Shown: one piece after another, positions 28,946 through 38,113 of the stretch
How positions within the stretch are numbered: position 1 is the stretch's first letter
Layout: the number at the start of each line of letters is the position of its first letter
From: Mesostigma viride
Lineage: Eukaryota; Streptophyta; Mesostigmatophyceae; Mesostigmatales; Mesostigmataceae
NCBI GenBank assembly: GCA_009746045.1
Contig: RPFO01000299.1
Coordinates: 1,603,307 to 1,667,306, forward strand
Direction of reading: 5' to 3'
Length of the DNA: 64,000 bases
Notes under the pieces: model-generated
Databases searched by the model: none
What the model was told of the DNA's origin: nothing
The model's input: only the letters and a program-made list of their open reading frames with translations
Made by a program: the position numbers and the translations under genes

Positions 28946-30424
28946 ATGTCGCCAGCCGCGCAAAAAGAGAAGTGGCAGCGCCCTGGATTTTCAGAGGCCA
29001 CAAAATGGGCAGTGGAGATGGAGGTTTTCGTGGACAAGGAGGAGGAGTACACACACCTGCTGCTGGATGGGCTGAGAGGGGGCAAGATTTATGTGGACAA
29101 GGAGGACCTGCTGGACTTTTACAAGAAAATTTGCTCTGATGGGCTGAAGAACACACGCAACTTTATAGTAGAGCAGAAGCCCAGGGGGGGCATTTTCCCC
29201 CTCTTTTTCGATCTTGATTGCGTGGATGACAAGGACCTGGGAGACGAGGTCGTTGGTGCGTGGCTCCCACTGATGCAGAAGGTGCTGAGGGAGTGCCTCT
29301 CCTCTTCAGTCAACACCTTCATGGTGATATGCAGAGCTCCCTTGAAAACAACCAAGTCGGGGGGCTTGAAGACAGGCTTCCACGTGCACTTTCCATTTGT
29401 GTCAGTGGATAAGCACGCGGCGCTCCTATTGCGCTCCATAATAGTTGAGAAGCTGCACACTGAGCTGGGACCCAGGCCAGAAAACAACGGCTGGATGGAA
29501 GTGATCGACCCATCCGTGCTCCTGGACAACGGCATACGCATACTGTGGAGCTGGAAATGCGAGAGGTGTCCCGACTGCTGCAAGGCCGCGAGGCACCTGG
29601 AAAAGGAGCACGGGCCGTGCAAGAGGGAATATGTTGACGCCGAGTACTGCAGATGCGACTTCTGTGTGGCCAGGAAGAACAGGAAGTGTCCGAACTTGTC
29701 TTGTCACTACGGGAAAATCCACGAGAACCGCGCGTACCACCCGTGGGGGGAGATGGACGAGAGGGGGGAGGTCACGGCTGAGTACACCCAGGAGGAGATC
29801 AAGGAGGACCCCATGAAGTTCCTGCAAATGACCTCCGTGCGCTCCTTTGACGGCGCACCTCCCAGTTTGGTGGCGCAGGTGACCGTCCCGGACTGGTACG
29901 ACGAGGATACCTGCGTCACTGCAGAGGAGAAGAAGACAAGGAAGCGCAAGAAGGCCGCCAAGCTTAAGTCCGCGGATGCGGAGAAAGAAGCGGCAAGGTT
30001 TGGGCTACACACAGACGAGAGTGTCGCAACCGACTCCCCCATCCACGCCGCAGTGGAGAAGGCCGTGCGTTCCGTGGCATCCACGGGGGTGTCGAGGGTG
30101 TACCAGCGCGGGCAAGGGGCGCACGCCGTGTATTCGGCCTGGACCAAACACAGGCACTGTCTGAATGTGGGCAGGGAGCACGCCAGCAACAATGTGTGGT
30201 TCTCCGTTTCGTACCAGGGCATATCCCAGCGCTGCTTTGATGATGGGTGTGCAGGGTATGCCTCGGACCCCTTTCCTATACCGGAGGCCTTGTACCCGGT
30301 ATTGTTTCGCCCGCCCATGCCCGACGCGGCTGAGGGTAGAAGCAATCAGACAATGGCGTCGGCGTTAACGCTGGCCCAGAAGATCTCGGCTCCTCCGAGG
30401 AGGGGGTGGAAAGGGAAGAGATGA
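28946..30424 (+). CDS. PrimPol/herpes UL52-type primase
   Basis: 492 residues. The archaeo-eukaryotic primase motifs are present: Asp-Leu-Asp at 89-91 in FFDLDCVDD, His in GFHVHFP (146-148), and the third region Leu-Asp-Asn-Gly-Ile-Arg near 175-185. Two cysteine-rich regions follow: one near 192-255 (CERCPDCC and CDFCVARKNRKCPNLSC) and the UL52/PrimPol zinc motif near 405-435 (HRHC...HASNNVWF...CFDDGC). No helicase domain is attached, so it resembles stand-alone PrimPol rather than the fused D5 protein. It would lay down primers for viral replication or re-prime stalled forks. Its 3' end overlaps the convergent capping-like gene by 149 bp. Confidence 0.88.
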   Translation: MSPAAQKEKWQRPGFSEATKWAVEMEVFVDKEEEYTHLLLDGLRGGKIYVDKEDLLDFYKKICSDGLKNTRNFIVEQKPRGGIFPLFFDLDCVDDKDLGDEVVGAWLPLMQKVLRECLSSSVNTFMVICRAPLKTTKSGGLKTGFHVHFPFVSVDKHAALLLRSIIVEKLHTELGPRPENNGWMEVIDPSVLLDNGIRILWSWKCERCPDCCKAARHLEKEHGPCKREYVDAEYCRCDFCVARKNRKCPNLSCHYGKIHENRAYHPWGEMDERGEVTAEYTQEEIKEDPMKFLQMTSVRSFDGAPPSLVAQVTVPDWYDEDTCVTAEEKKTRKRKKAAKLKSADAEKEAARFGLHTDESVATDSPIHAAVEKAVRSVASTGVSRVYQRGQGAHAVYSAWTKHRHCLNVGREHASNNVWFSVSYQGISQRCFDDGCAGYASDPFPIPEALYPVLFRPPMPDAAEGRSNQTMASALTLAQKISAPPRRGWKGKR

Positions 30425-31154
30425 GGATCGAATTCACCCACTGGGCGTGTGTTGTACACGGGTGCAAGGCCACGGGAGTGCACAGCTTGCCAAACTCCGT
30501 CAACAGGCACGGTTTGTTCACGAGTGCGACGGGCACATTGCCGTGACTGTATTGATTGCTTACCGCTGATGAATTGGGAATAAACATAACGTTTGGACTC
30601 TTCAAGAAAGTCTGATCACTATTACTTGGCATGAAAGCAACACAGCGCAGGAACATGTTGTAATAGTAGGAAGAGTGACTAGGAAAGTTCATGCCTACCA
30701 CGTCTCTCGCCATTTCCATACGCGTTTCAAAGGGAGAGTCCATCAGGCTCTTGCGGGCAAACGCGAGACAGTCGTGGACCACAAACGCGGTCTTCAGCCC
30801 ATCACGTGTGATCACACCTTGCAACACCGTACCTTTGAACAGCTTGACCTTGAACGGCGGCATGCGAACGATGTACACGCCCTTGTCCCAATCGACCAGA
30901 GAGCACACAGTCCGGCCACCGCGGATGCGCACCAGAGCGAGCAAGCAATGTACGCCGGGCGTGAAGTCGCATATCCAATACTTATCCTGTCCCAATTCCT
31001 TGGCGACCCCGCTTACGCTGTCCGCGTATTGCATGAAAGGGCGAGGGACGTCGTTGGACTTGCACGCGCCCGCCACTGCCTTGATGACGTCGCCCTCCTC
31101 GCGGCGGCTGGCTCTCCGCAGCATCCATGGCCCTAGATAGTGCGCGTCCGCCAT
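30276..31154 (-). CDS. mRNA capping (nucleotidyltransferase)-like protein without a visible KxDG lysine motif
   Basis: 292 residues. 'LFKGTVLQGVIT' followed by Ala-Phe-Val-Val-His-Asp-Cys-Leu-Ala-Phe and Pro-Phe-Glu-Thr-Arg-Met-Glu-Met-Ala-Arg matches the middle motifs (III/IIIa) of guanylyltransferases, where the first would read roughly Gly-Thr-Val-Leu-Asp-Gly-Glu. Here Asp-Gly-Glu is Gln-Gly-Val, and I find no Lys-x-Asp-Gly adenylation motif upstream. The likeliest reading is a diverged, perhaps inactive capping-domain relative. The last 70 residues are read opposite the primase 3' end and may not be meaningful. On the minus strand CATTATAC lies upstream of the start. Confidence 0.5.
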   Translation of the reverse strand: MADAHYLGPWMLRRASRREEGDVIKAVAGACKSNDVPRPFMQYADSVSGVAKELGQDKYWICDFTPGVHCLLALVRIRGGRTVCSLVDWDKGVYIVRMPPFKVKLFKGTVLQGVITRDGLKTAFVVHDCLAFARKSLMDSPFETRMEMARDVVGMNFPSHSSYYYNMFLRCVAFMPSNSDQTFLKSPNVMFIPNSSAVSNQYSHGNVPVALVNKPCLLTEFGKLCTPVALHPCTTHAQWVNSILISSLSTPSSEEPRSSGPALTPTPLSDCFYPQPRRAWAGETIPGTRPPV

Positions 31155-31207
31155 TTAGACCACGAGTATAATGTCCACGTGCATTTTGATGCGTGTAGAA
31201 GCGCACA

Positions 31208-31266
31208 TTACGATGTATAATAGTTTGGAGGGAGCGTCCCTGTTGCCGCTAGTCGACCCCTACTGT
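31208..31266 (-). pseudogene. detached 3' end of the large coiled-coil gene
   Basis: Reading leftwards on the minus strand from the target-site duplication (31,262-31,266), the frame of the 43,145 gene continues for 17 more codons and ends in TAA at 31,208-31,210. This was the natural C-terminus before the retrotransposon entered. The spacing to the next gene start (31,154) is then the usual ~50 bp. Confidence 0.8.
31262..31266. repeat. target-site duplication, left (ACTGT)
   Basis: ACTGT here and at 38,742-38,746 exactly flanks the two LTRs. Five base pairs is the usual copia duplication. Confidence 0.9.
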
Positions 31267-31894
31267 AGTTAATATTGCCTGGCAAGCAATATTATTCTAC
31301 TAAGCTACTTGGCTTGTAGAGATTCTACTTCCGGTTACTACAATCCAGAAACGGGTTCATTCTGATGAGTATTGCTCGAGATATGAGCAAGATACTGTTC
31401 TACTACATTCTACTTGGATTCGGTGATTCTACGGTGGTTCTTCAAGTGACACGTGGCATACGGCGTCTTGTCACAGTGTACGATAGGACATTTAGTCTCC
31501 GACACTGCGGTCTATTCAATGCTATTGATTAGACGTAACAAATAGTGACAGGACTTGTGCGACAGGACACTGATGTGACTATTTATGGATAACGAGTCGA
31601 GATCTGCTGGTCCAGAGTGAAGGACAGCAATATTGTGAGATGATCTGTCCTATCAGTCATCTGGATGTGACTGCGTCACAATTAGTATATAACGAGCAGG
31701 ACGCTGCCACTTGGTAGCACCACTTTCCCTGCACCTGTGTCCTCGCACCTTCGGCGACGGTTCTCACGTGCCTCGTGCGTTCTGTGCTGGTAACCATAAC
31801 CAGCAACGTAAACCTATTGATTAATATAACTACTTCCTCTGTAGATATTAATCAGTGCAGGCTGAACCACAGTTCAGCCACAGTTTCGTTAACT
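31267..31894 (+). repeat. left LTR
   Basis: 628 bp; TATATAA at about 31,687 is a plausible promoter TATA box. The sequence after the LTR does not begin with the usual TGG primer-binding site; instead CGAATTACAAGCGAGTTCGTAATC can fold into a short hairpin. Confidence 0.95.
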
Positions 31895-31975
31895 CGAATT
31901 ACAAGCGAGTTCGTAATCTACTGATTACGGCATTGATTTCTGGTGTCGGCAATTTTTACGGTGTTTTTCCATTAT

Positions 31976-32539
31976 ATGGGAAATACGCGTGAATATCGTG
32001 AGCCATCTCCCGAGCGTGCGTCGGCTCCATCGTCTTCAGGCTTTAATTTCAACGTTCAACGTACGGCGTCAACTGCTGCGCTGCATTCGCGTGCTGTTCA
32101 ACCTTCGCTGTCTCAAGCGCTCGTCAGCCGGCCGCCAGTTTCTAACGATCTGCATCAGTTCGTCGACGACCTTACTCAAGATTTGGAAATCCTGTCGGAA
32201 AATTCCCATATTTTCCGAAGGCTTGCAGCGTCGGGATCAGACGAGCAAGCTCAAGTAATTTCGGCGCTTCGCACCTACGGCTTGGGTGTTCTGGCGTTGG
32301 CGACAGCGTGGTCTGGAATTTCGGCGACTCTTCCGACTGTCGCAGTTCCGGTTAGCAACAACGGGTGGGCGTCGTCAGTCAACGGTATCATAAACGTCGC
32401 TGCTTCGATTCAGCGGCAATCAAACGCTGAGGAGCCAGGTGAAAACAGCGAGGGGCTTCCTGATTTATATCCGAGTATTGTGCAGCAGATTTTGGATAAC
32501 GTATTGCAGTTTCCGCGCGACGATATGCGGCTGGATTAA
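31976..32539 (+). CDS. extra ORF upstream of gag in the LTR element
   Basis: 187 residues from ATG 31,976, located between the left LTR and gag. The first 50 residues are polar (Ser, Pro, Arg), then there is a helical region and an Ala/Leu/Val-rich stretch (Leu-Gly-Val-Leu-Ala-Leu-Ala-Thr-Ala). No gag, protease or envelope motif is seen. Copia elements usually have no such ORF. It may be a nucleocapsid or membrane-interacting accessory, but nothing in the sequence decides. Confidence 0.5.
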   Translation: MGNTREYREPSPERASAPSSSGFNFNVQRTASTAALHSRAVQPSLSQALVSRPPVSNDLHQFVDDLTQDLEILSENSHIFRRLAASGSDEQAQVISALRTYGLGVLALATAWSGISATLPTVAVPVSNNGWASSVNGIINVAASIQRQSNAEEPGENSEGLPDLYPSIVQQILDNVLQFPRDDMRLD

Positions 32540-32689
32540 ATTTTCTGTTATAATTAACAGAGAATTAATTCAGGAAAATTTTTTTCGTGGTTCCAGAGCT
32601 TAAGGGATTAATTTATTAATTCCCCAGCAGTATTCTTTCTTCAGCATCGGCATCGGCATCGACAGTTGTCATCGGCATTCGCAGCGACC

Positions 32690-33738
32690 ATGCAGGGTTT
32701 GGAAGACGGCGAGATACGCGGCGAACAAATGCTGCGGGGTCAGAATTTTAATCAGAATTTTAATCGCCCAGCAGCAGCAGAGCAGCCCCGCAGAGCCAAG
32801 GCCCAGGAGGGCTTTGCTATTCTTAACCAGCTTCCCAGTCTCAAGGAGCACTGGACTGTTAAGGATAAGGATATTACCATTAGGCACCTTAAGGGATATA
32901 AGGGCTTATATAATGGTAACAATCCTCTGCAGGTGCTGTGTATGTCACAGTACCTTCTTAAGTGTCCCAAGAGGGTGCAGAAGTATGTAAATGACAAGTT
33001 TGAGGATGGAGATTCCTGGGAGGTTTTTATAGCTGAGTTTGAGGTGTTCCTAGATGATAAGAGGGCTAGTGATGGCTCCTTTTGGAAGAAGGAGTACATT
33101 GATTTCAAGGCTGAGGGTCTGATTCTGCAGGCATTTGAGGATTTTCAGGAGCTCAGGCACAATTGTGCTGGCAAGGGGTATGTAGTGTCAGATGAGATTG
33201 CCATGGATGATTTCCTAGGTAGCCTGGGATTGGATGAGGTCACCTTGGATAACCTGCAGGTGCACATGCGTACATGCACCACCTGGGCTGCTATGGTGGC
33301 CAAGATCAAGGATTATTTCAGGGGCAAGTATGTGGGAGGCAAGAAGGAGGCAGACAAGGCCAGGGAGAAGCAGAAGGAGAAGGATAAGGTGGATATGGCA
33401 GCTGCAGCAGGGGGCAGTGTTCCCAAGGTCAAGGGCAACCAATGGGGGGGCAGCCCTCCAACGGTTATGGTCCACCAAGGTCAGGGCCTTCCAAGCGGGG
33501 GGGCTTCCAGGCCAAGGGCTTCAGTGGCTTCAAGCGTCGTGGAGGTCCTTCCCAGGAGCAGCCAGCGGCTCAGCGTCCCAGATTTGATTTCAACAGGGTG
33601 GGGTCCCAGCGGGGACCACCTGGGGTGGGGACACCTCGTATCACATGTTATTTCTGTCACCAGCAGGGCCACATCCGTAAGGACTGCCCTAGCTGGCGTA
33701 AGCAAAGGGGCCAAGGTGGGTATAACAACCCAACCTGA
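32690..33738 (+). CDS. copia gag with CCHC knuckle (one frameshift)
   Basis: About 350 codons. The N-terminal two thirds are helical and charged. A frame change occurs at the seven-G run near 33,444-33,450, after which the C-terminal part carries Gly/Arg-rich sequence and the zinc knuckle CYFCHQQGHIRKDC (C-x2-C-x4-H-x4-C). It ends at TGA 33,736-33,738, in the same frame as pol. Adding one G to the run gives a single frame. It forms the virus-like particle of the element. Confidence 0.8.
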
Positions 33739-33741
33739 CGG
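33736..33741 (+). promoter_or_regulatory. candidate leaky stop UGA-CGG between gag and pol
   Basis: Gag and pol share one frame and are separated by one TGA followed by CGG. UGA-CGG is a context known to promote translational readthrough in several plant RNA viruses. Confidence 0.5.
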
Positions 33742-36700
33742 GCTCAGCCTTCCCTGGGCTTGCTAGGGTCCGCCAGGGAGGGGGCTAAGAGTGACCCCCC
33801 CATTACTCTGGATGAAGTTGATTTGCTCCCTGCACAGGTTGAGAGTCTCCCACTTAAGGTTGAGAGTCCCCCTGCACAGGTTGAGGGTGCATCCATGGAG
33901 GAAGAACACAATGGGGTAGTGACTGGGTCTTCCCACGTCACCATGGTGAAAGCAGTTACCACAAGGCAACAACGTTCCCACATGGCTCTTGGAGGTAGTT
34001 TGCGTACTCCTTCAATGTTGGAGCGTGGAAGTCCTGCCTTAGGGCAGGAAGCTCCTCTAGAGGAGGAGGGTGAGGCTGATGGCCTGAATGATGCAATGGG
34101 GAGCATGGTTGTAAGTGAGCGTGCTGTTCCCAGCACCTCACCTGTATTTAATAAAATGTCTCTTGTGTCAAACATTGCATTGAGATTGCATCACATGTTT
34201 GGTCATGCTGCCCAGGCACTCCAGTTTGCAAGGAGGCTGGGAGGGACATCTTTGTTTAATGCAGTAAAACAGGTTGCTGAGGCTTGTTCCTGTAGGCTGG
34301 TTGCTCCCAAGCCTAAGAAGTCTCATGTCAGACAACCTGTGTTGCAGCCTGGATATGTACAATGTGATATCCAAGAAATCAGGAAACTGATTTTGTTGGT
34401 TGGTGTTGATAGATATACCAAGTACAAGGTGCTGGAGCTGTTGCAAGACAAGTCTAAGCCATGTTTGGTGGCTGGGCTCCAGGCTATCAGATCCAGAATG
34501 AAACCAGTGATCCAGCTGCAGTGTGATTTAGAATTTGAGTGCTGCATGGGGAATGAAGACCTCCCTGAGTTATTTATTGTACACAGGGAGTCCCATGGCA
34601 GTCAAGGCGTGGTGGAGAGGACAATCAGAGAACTCAAGACTATTCTGCTGACGGAGAAGAAGATTCCAAGATTGGTTCCAGCTATTATCAAGACGGCCTG
34701 GTTAAGGTCAGTTGAGGACAGATTGAATGTCAGGGCATCCATGTATGTTGGAGAGGTCCCTGTGACTCCATTATCATTGCATCTTCGGGAGCTCCCTACT
34801 GAGGTTGAGCAAGCCTGGAAAGATAGCCTTATGTTCAAGTTTGCCAAGTTGAGGCAGAAAGACAAGGGCTGGAGTGTTCTGAAACCTGTTGTTGGCCAGA
34901 GGGTAATTGTGTGGAAAGAGCCCAAGCTTGCAGGCAAGCGTGGTAGCTGGCACCCTGGAGTAGTGACCAGGGTGGAACTAGCTGGGCACAAGTGCTGGGT
35001 GAAGATGGAGGATCCTCCCCAGAATGTGCACCGTCTGTCGTGGTCATATGTACGTCTAAGGGGTGCTGAAGCAGAGGCAGTAGCTCCTGATGTGACAACC
35101 TTGCCAGTTGGTCATGACGTCATCCCTGATCATCACGTTCAAGCTGGAAGTAATCCCCGGGTAAGTCCTGGCCAGACCCCTGGATCGGTTAACTTTCCAT
35201 CCTTAGGACAGGCAGATGTGGTCCCCTCTAGCCTCACTAAGCATAGAGGTGTGGGCCTGAAAGATGTGGTGCTGGCTATGCAAAAAGCCAAGCAAGGACC
35301 TCGGGTGTCCAAGCTCAGCCAGTTGGAGGAGTCCGAGGATGCTGTCCTAGAGGTAGATACCAATGCTGAGGTTTCTGTTATGGGATCTCAACATACAGGT
35401 CAACGGCAGGTGCTTTCGCCTAGTTGTGCTTGGGTGTCTGACTTTAGTGGCAGGACACACATTATGGTATTGGGAGAGGTGCTGGTACCCTTCATGGGTG
35501 AGGATGTCACATTTCTTGTGCTTGAAGATTATGATGGCCCTATCATCTTGGGTCAAAATTTTCTGAGCTCTCCTAGAATTGTTGTGGCATCTGATAAGCT
35601 GAGAAAGTTTGGCTGGGGTAGCATACCCTTGGTCAATTTTAAAACCTCCCTTGCCAGTGTATTTAATTCTGTGAAAGCGATCAAGAATGTGCAGTGGCCT
35701 GAGAATCAGATTCCTGTGGCTTCCAGTCTTGTTATGCCAGCTGCTCTACACCCTAGCAGTATTGGTATTACTAAGAGATCACTGGCTGCTCATTCTCCTC
35801 TTAGCTATGATCAGCTTGTCCAGGAAATGAGTTCTCCTCTAATGTTTGAGGCCTGGAGGCTAGCATTTGCCAAGGCTCTAGAGGAGTGGTTGCAGTTTGA
35901 CTGCTGTCAGCCTGTGAATGAAGTTCCCCCATACAGTACACGGTTGAAGCTCAGATTCGTCATCAAGCGGAAGGAGGTGGAGGGGGTGTCTGTTCCCCAT
36001 GTGCGTCCAGTTCTCAATGAATACCGTGGTACTGGGGATCTTCTGGGCGAGGAGTTGTATACACCTGGGATGCTACATGATACATGGCGTATTTTATTGT
36101 GCCTGTATGTCGGTATGCTGAACCAGGGTGCTGATATGTCTTCAGTTCTGCTAGATTTCAAGAGAGCATTTCTGAAGGGTGATCCCAGTGTGGCTCAGCA
36201 GGTGTGGCATTGTGAAACTCCATTTCATGTGCCAGTTCCTGTAGCCTGGCAGGCAGAGCTCCAGTCTAGCTACCTGCTGATTCTGAAGGGTCTAGAAGGT
36301 CTCAGGTCCAGTCCCATCATTTGGAGGCTCACCTTGGAAGACTTCTTGACTAAACACTGTGGGTTGAAGGTGTCATCTGTGGACCCATGTTTATTGCTGG
36401 GTAGGTGGCATGATTTACCTGTGTATGCTAGCCTGCATGGTGATGACTTGCACTTGATTGCTCCCACTAAGTGGTTGAGTCAGTTTGTGCCCATCATTAA
36501 TGATGCATTTCCTTTGGGAAAAGAATTGTGGCAGAAGCCTGGAGAGGCTGTCACGTTCTGTGGAATGCAGGCTACATTGGTTCAGGAGGGGAGTCAGTGG
36601 CTGATTAAGCTGCAGGCGGGCAATGACTACAAGAGTACCATTCTTCAATCTGTTCCAGAGGTCATGACGTCATCCATTGCACCTGAGCTGAAAGGCAAGT

Positions 36701-37335
36701 TGGCCTGGTATGGCAGCATTTGTGGGCCTGACATGATGGTCCATAGCAGATCCCCTGATGATGTGCTAATTCTGGAGGAGCCTTCCCAGATTATTGCACA
36801 TGTTAACAAGTCTCCTGGTATTACTTTAGCTGGGATTGATTTGTCTTTGCCATTTTCCTTGGATATCTATGTTGATAGCTCCATGGATAGCAGGCAAGTT
36901 TCTAAGGTCAGAGGCAGGTCAGCTGGCTTGTTTGTGCTTCAGCAACATAGGCCTAGTCTTGTGGCCTGGTACAGTCGTCTTCAAAGAAGGGTTGCTGTGA
37001 GTTCAGATGTCTCTGAGTGCAGAGCCATTTGTGAAGGGATTCAGTCCAGTTTGTACATCAAGGAGCTGTTGCTAGCTATGGCTTCAGTGACTCCTCATAC
37101 TCTTCAGATGGAAACCTTGATCCTTTCAGATAACATGGGCATGGTCCAGTTTGTGCACAAGCAGTTGGCCAGGAGCAGAGATCTGGATTATCTCCTGTTG
37201 AAGGAGTTGGCAGGTCTGGTGGATATTCAACATCTTCCAGGTTCTGAGAATCCTGCTGATGCCTTGACCAAGTTACCTCACAAGTCTGCTGAGCAATATA
37301 AGCTTCTTTACAAGCTGATGAGCTCCTCTGTGTGA
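33739..37335 (+). CDS. retrotransposon pol: integrase, protease-like, reverse transcriptase, RNase H
   Basis: About 1,198 codons are open. Near 34,185 begins a His-His...Cys-x-Cys integrase head (HHMFGHAAQ; CSCRL). The core has Asp in QCDIQ, Asp in LQCDLEFE and Glu in SQGVVERTIREL. After the integrase comes a retropepsin-like part (Val-Asp-Thr-Asn-Ala-Glu near 35,355 and Ile-Ile-Leu-Gly-Gln-Asn-Phe near 35,545). The reverse transcriptase (about 35,850-36,470) carries Leu-Asp-Phe-Lys-Arg-Ala-Phe-Leu and His-Gly-Asp-Asp where copia usually has Tyr-Val-Asp-Asp. RNase H ends the frame (Asp in VDSS; Asn-Pro-Ala-Asp-Ala-Leu-Thr-Lys). Protease after integrase is not the normal copia order. Confidence 0.88.
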   Translation, partial: RAQPSLGLLGSAREGAKSDPPITLDEVDLLPAQVESLPLKVESPPAQVEGASMEEEHNGVVTGSSHVTMVKAVTTRQQRSHMALGGSLRTPSMLERGSPALGQEAPLEEEGEADGLNDAMGSMVVSERAVPSTSPVFNKMSLVSNIALRLHHMFGHAAQALQFARRLGGTSLFNAVKQVAEACSCRLVAPKPKKSHVRQPVLQPGYVQCDIQEIRKLILLVGVDRYTKYKVLELLQDKSKPCLVAGLQAIRSRMKPVIQLQCDLEFECCMGNEDLPELFIVHRESHGSQGVVERTIRELKTILLTEKKIPRLVPAIIKTAWLRSVEDRLNVRASMYVGEVPVTPLSLHLRELPTEVEQAWKDSLMFKFAKLRQKDKGWSVLKPVVGQRVIVWKEPKLAGKRGSWHPGVVTRVELAGHKCWVKMEDPPQNVHRLSWSYVRLRGAEAEAVAPDVTTLPVGHDVIPDHHVQAGSNPRVSPGQTPGSVNFPSLGQADVVPSSLTKHRGVGLKDVVLAMQKAKQGPRVSKLSQLEESEDAVLEVDTNAEVSVMGSQHTGQRQVLSPSCAWVSDFSGRTHIMVLGEVLVPFMGEDVTFLVLEDYDGPIILGQNFLSSPRIVVASDKLRKFGWGSIPLVNFKTSLASVFNSVKAIKNVQWPENQIPVASSLVMPAALHPSSIGITKRSLAAHSPLSYDQLVQEMSSPLMFEAWRLAFAKALEEWLQFDCCQPVNEVPPYSTRLKLRFVIKRKEVEGVSVPHVRPVLNEYRGTGDLLGEELYTPGMLHDTWRILLCLYVGMLNQGADMSSVLLDFKRAFLKGDPSVAQQVWHCETPFHVPVPVAWQAELQSSYLLILKGLEGLRSSPIIWRLTLEDFLTKHCGLKVSSVDPCLLLGRWHDLPVYASLHGDDLHLIAPTKWLSQFVPIINDAFPLGKELWQKPGEAVTFCGMQATLVQEGSQWLIKLQAGNDYKSTILQSVPEVMTSSIAPELKGKLAWYGSICGPDMMVHSRSPDDVLILEEPSQIIAHVNKSPGITLAGIDLSLPFSLDIYVDSSMDSRQVSKVRGRSAGLFVLQQHRPSLVAWYSRLQRRVAVSSDVSECRAICEGIQSSLYIKELLLAMASVTPHTLQMETLILSDNMGMVQFVHKQLARSRDLDYLLLKELAGLVDIQHLPGSENPADALTKLPHKSAEQYKLLYKLMSSSV

Positions 37336-38113
37336 GTTGAGCAATTCCAGTTGGAGCTTTGAGTTTGGTGACTGATTGGGTGAGAAGAGCTAACATAGAG
37401 CTGGGCTCTGTTATGCTGAGAGCTGTGATGCTCTGAGGGCAGTAATGCTCTGTGTACATATGTGTATAATACTGTATTCTATGTAATGCTCAGTCATGGA
37501 GCATGATGTTGGTTGGGGGTTTGTCCTCAGTTTGAGGTTTGTCTCAACCAAAGGGATTTTATAGGGCAGGGTTCGATTCCCTGGGGCTGCTTAGGCGGAT
37601 TTTCCCGGATTGGCTGGCCCATCAACCTTGCTGGTGAGGTGGCGACAGGTCCCCCTAGTTTTGTCCCAGACAGAGGAATGTAGTTTGTCATGTGCTTAAT
37701 ATATTTTGTGATGTGCTATTTCTCAGTCCATGGTGGGCGCCAGTTCTGATAACTATCAATGTCTACCTGATAAGGTCTTGTGGGTAACTTGTGGGGTTCC
37801 AATCAGGAGCCATTATGGTGATGATTCCATTTTGGTCATTATTCTGGTTAGCCACAAGCTGCTATTCCAAACACTTGGCTTTCTACTTCCAGTGGATAGG
37901 GAATTCATTGTAATTCGTCATGGCTGAGATGTGTTGTGATCTGGTGCTTGATTAATCCCGAGCAGAGACTACAGAGAGCTGGGAGGGATGTCAAGTGCTA
38001 TGCATGTTGTTTCTATATATATGTGTTGCTAAGCCTAACAGCTCTAAAAGAAAGAAAGGGCTGGAGTTAGTATGGCTGTTATGACCAAGCTCTAAAAGAG
38101 AAGAAAGGGCTGG
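37336..38113 (+). other. retrotransposon 3' UTR with duplicated purine tract, no gene
   Basis: No credible frame. It holds the B-box-like block GGGTTCGATTCCCTGG (37,569-37,584) shared with the fragment at 6,230. Near its end the sequence CTCTAAAAG...AAAGGGCTGGAGTTA is present twice about 48 bp apart, the second copy being the purine tract and first bases of the right LTR. Confidence 0.65.

Noticed and set aside
32666-33108. Minus-strand frames in gag
   Set aside because: No motif, opposite a recognisable gag gene.
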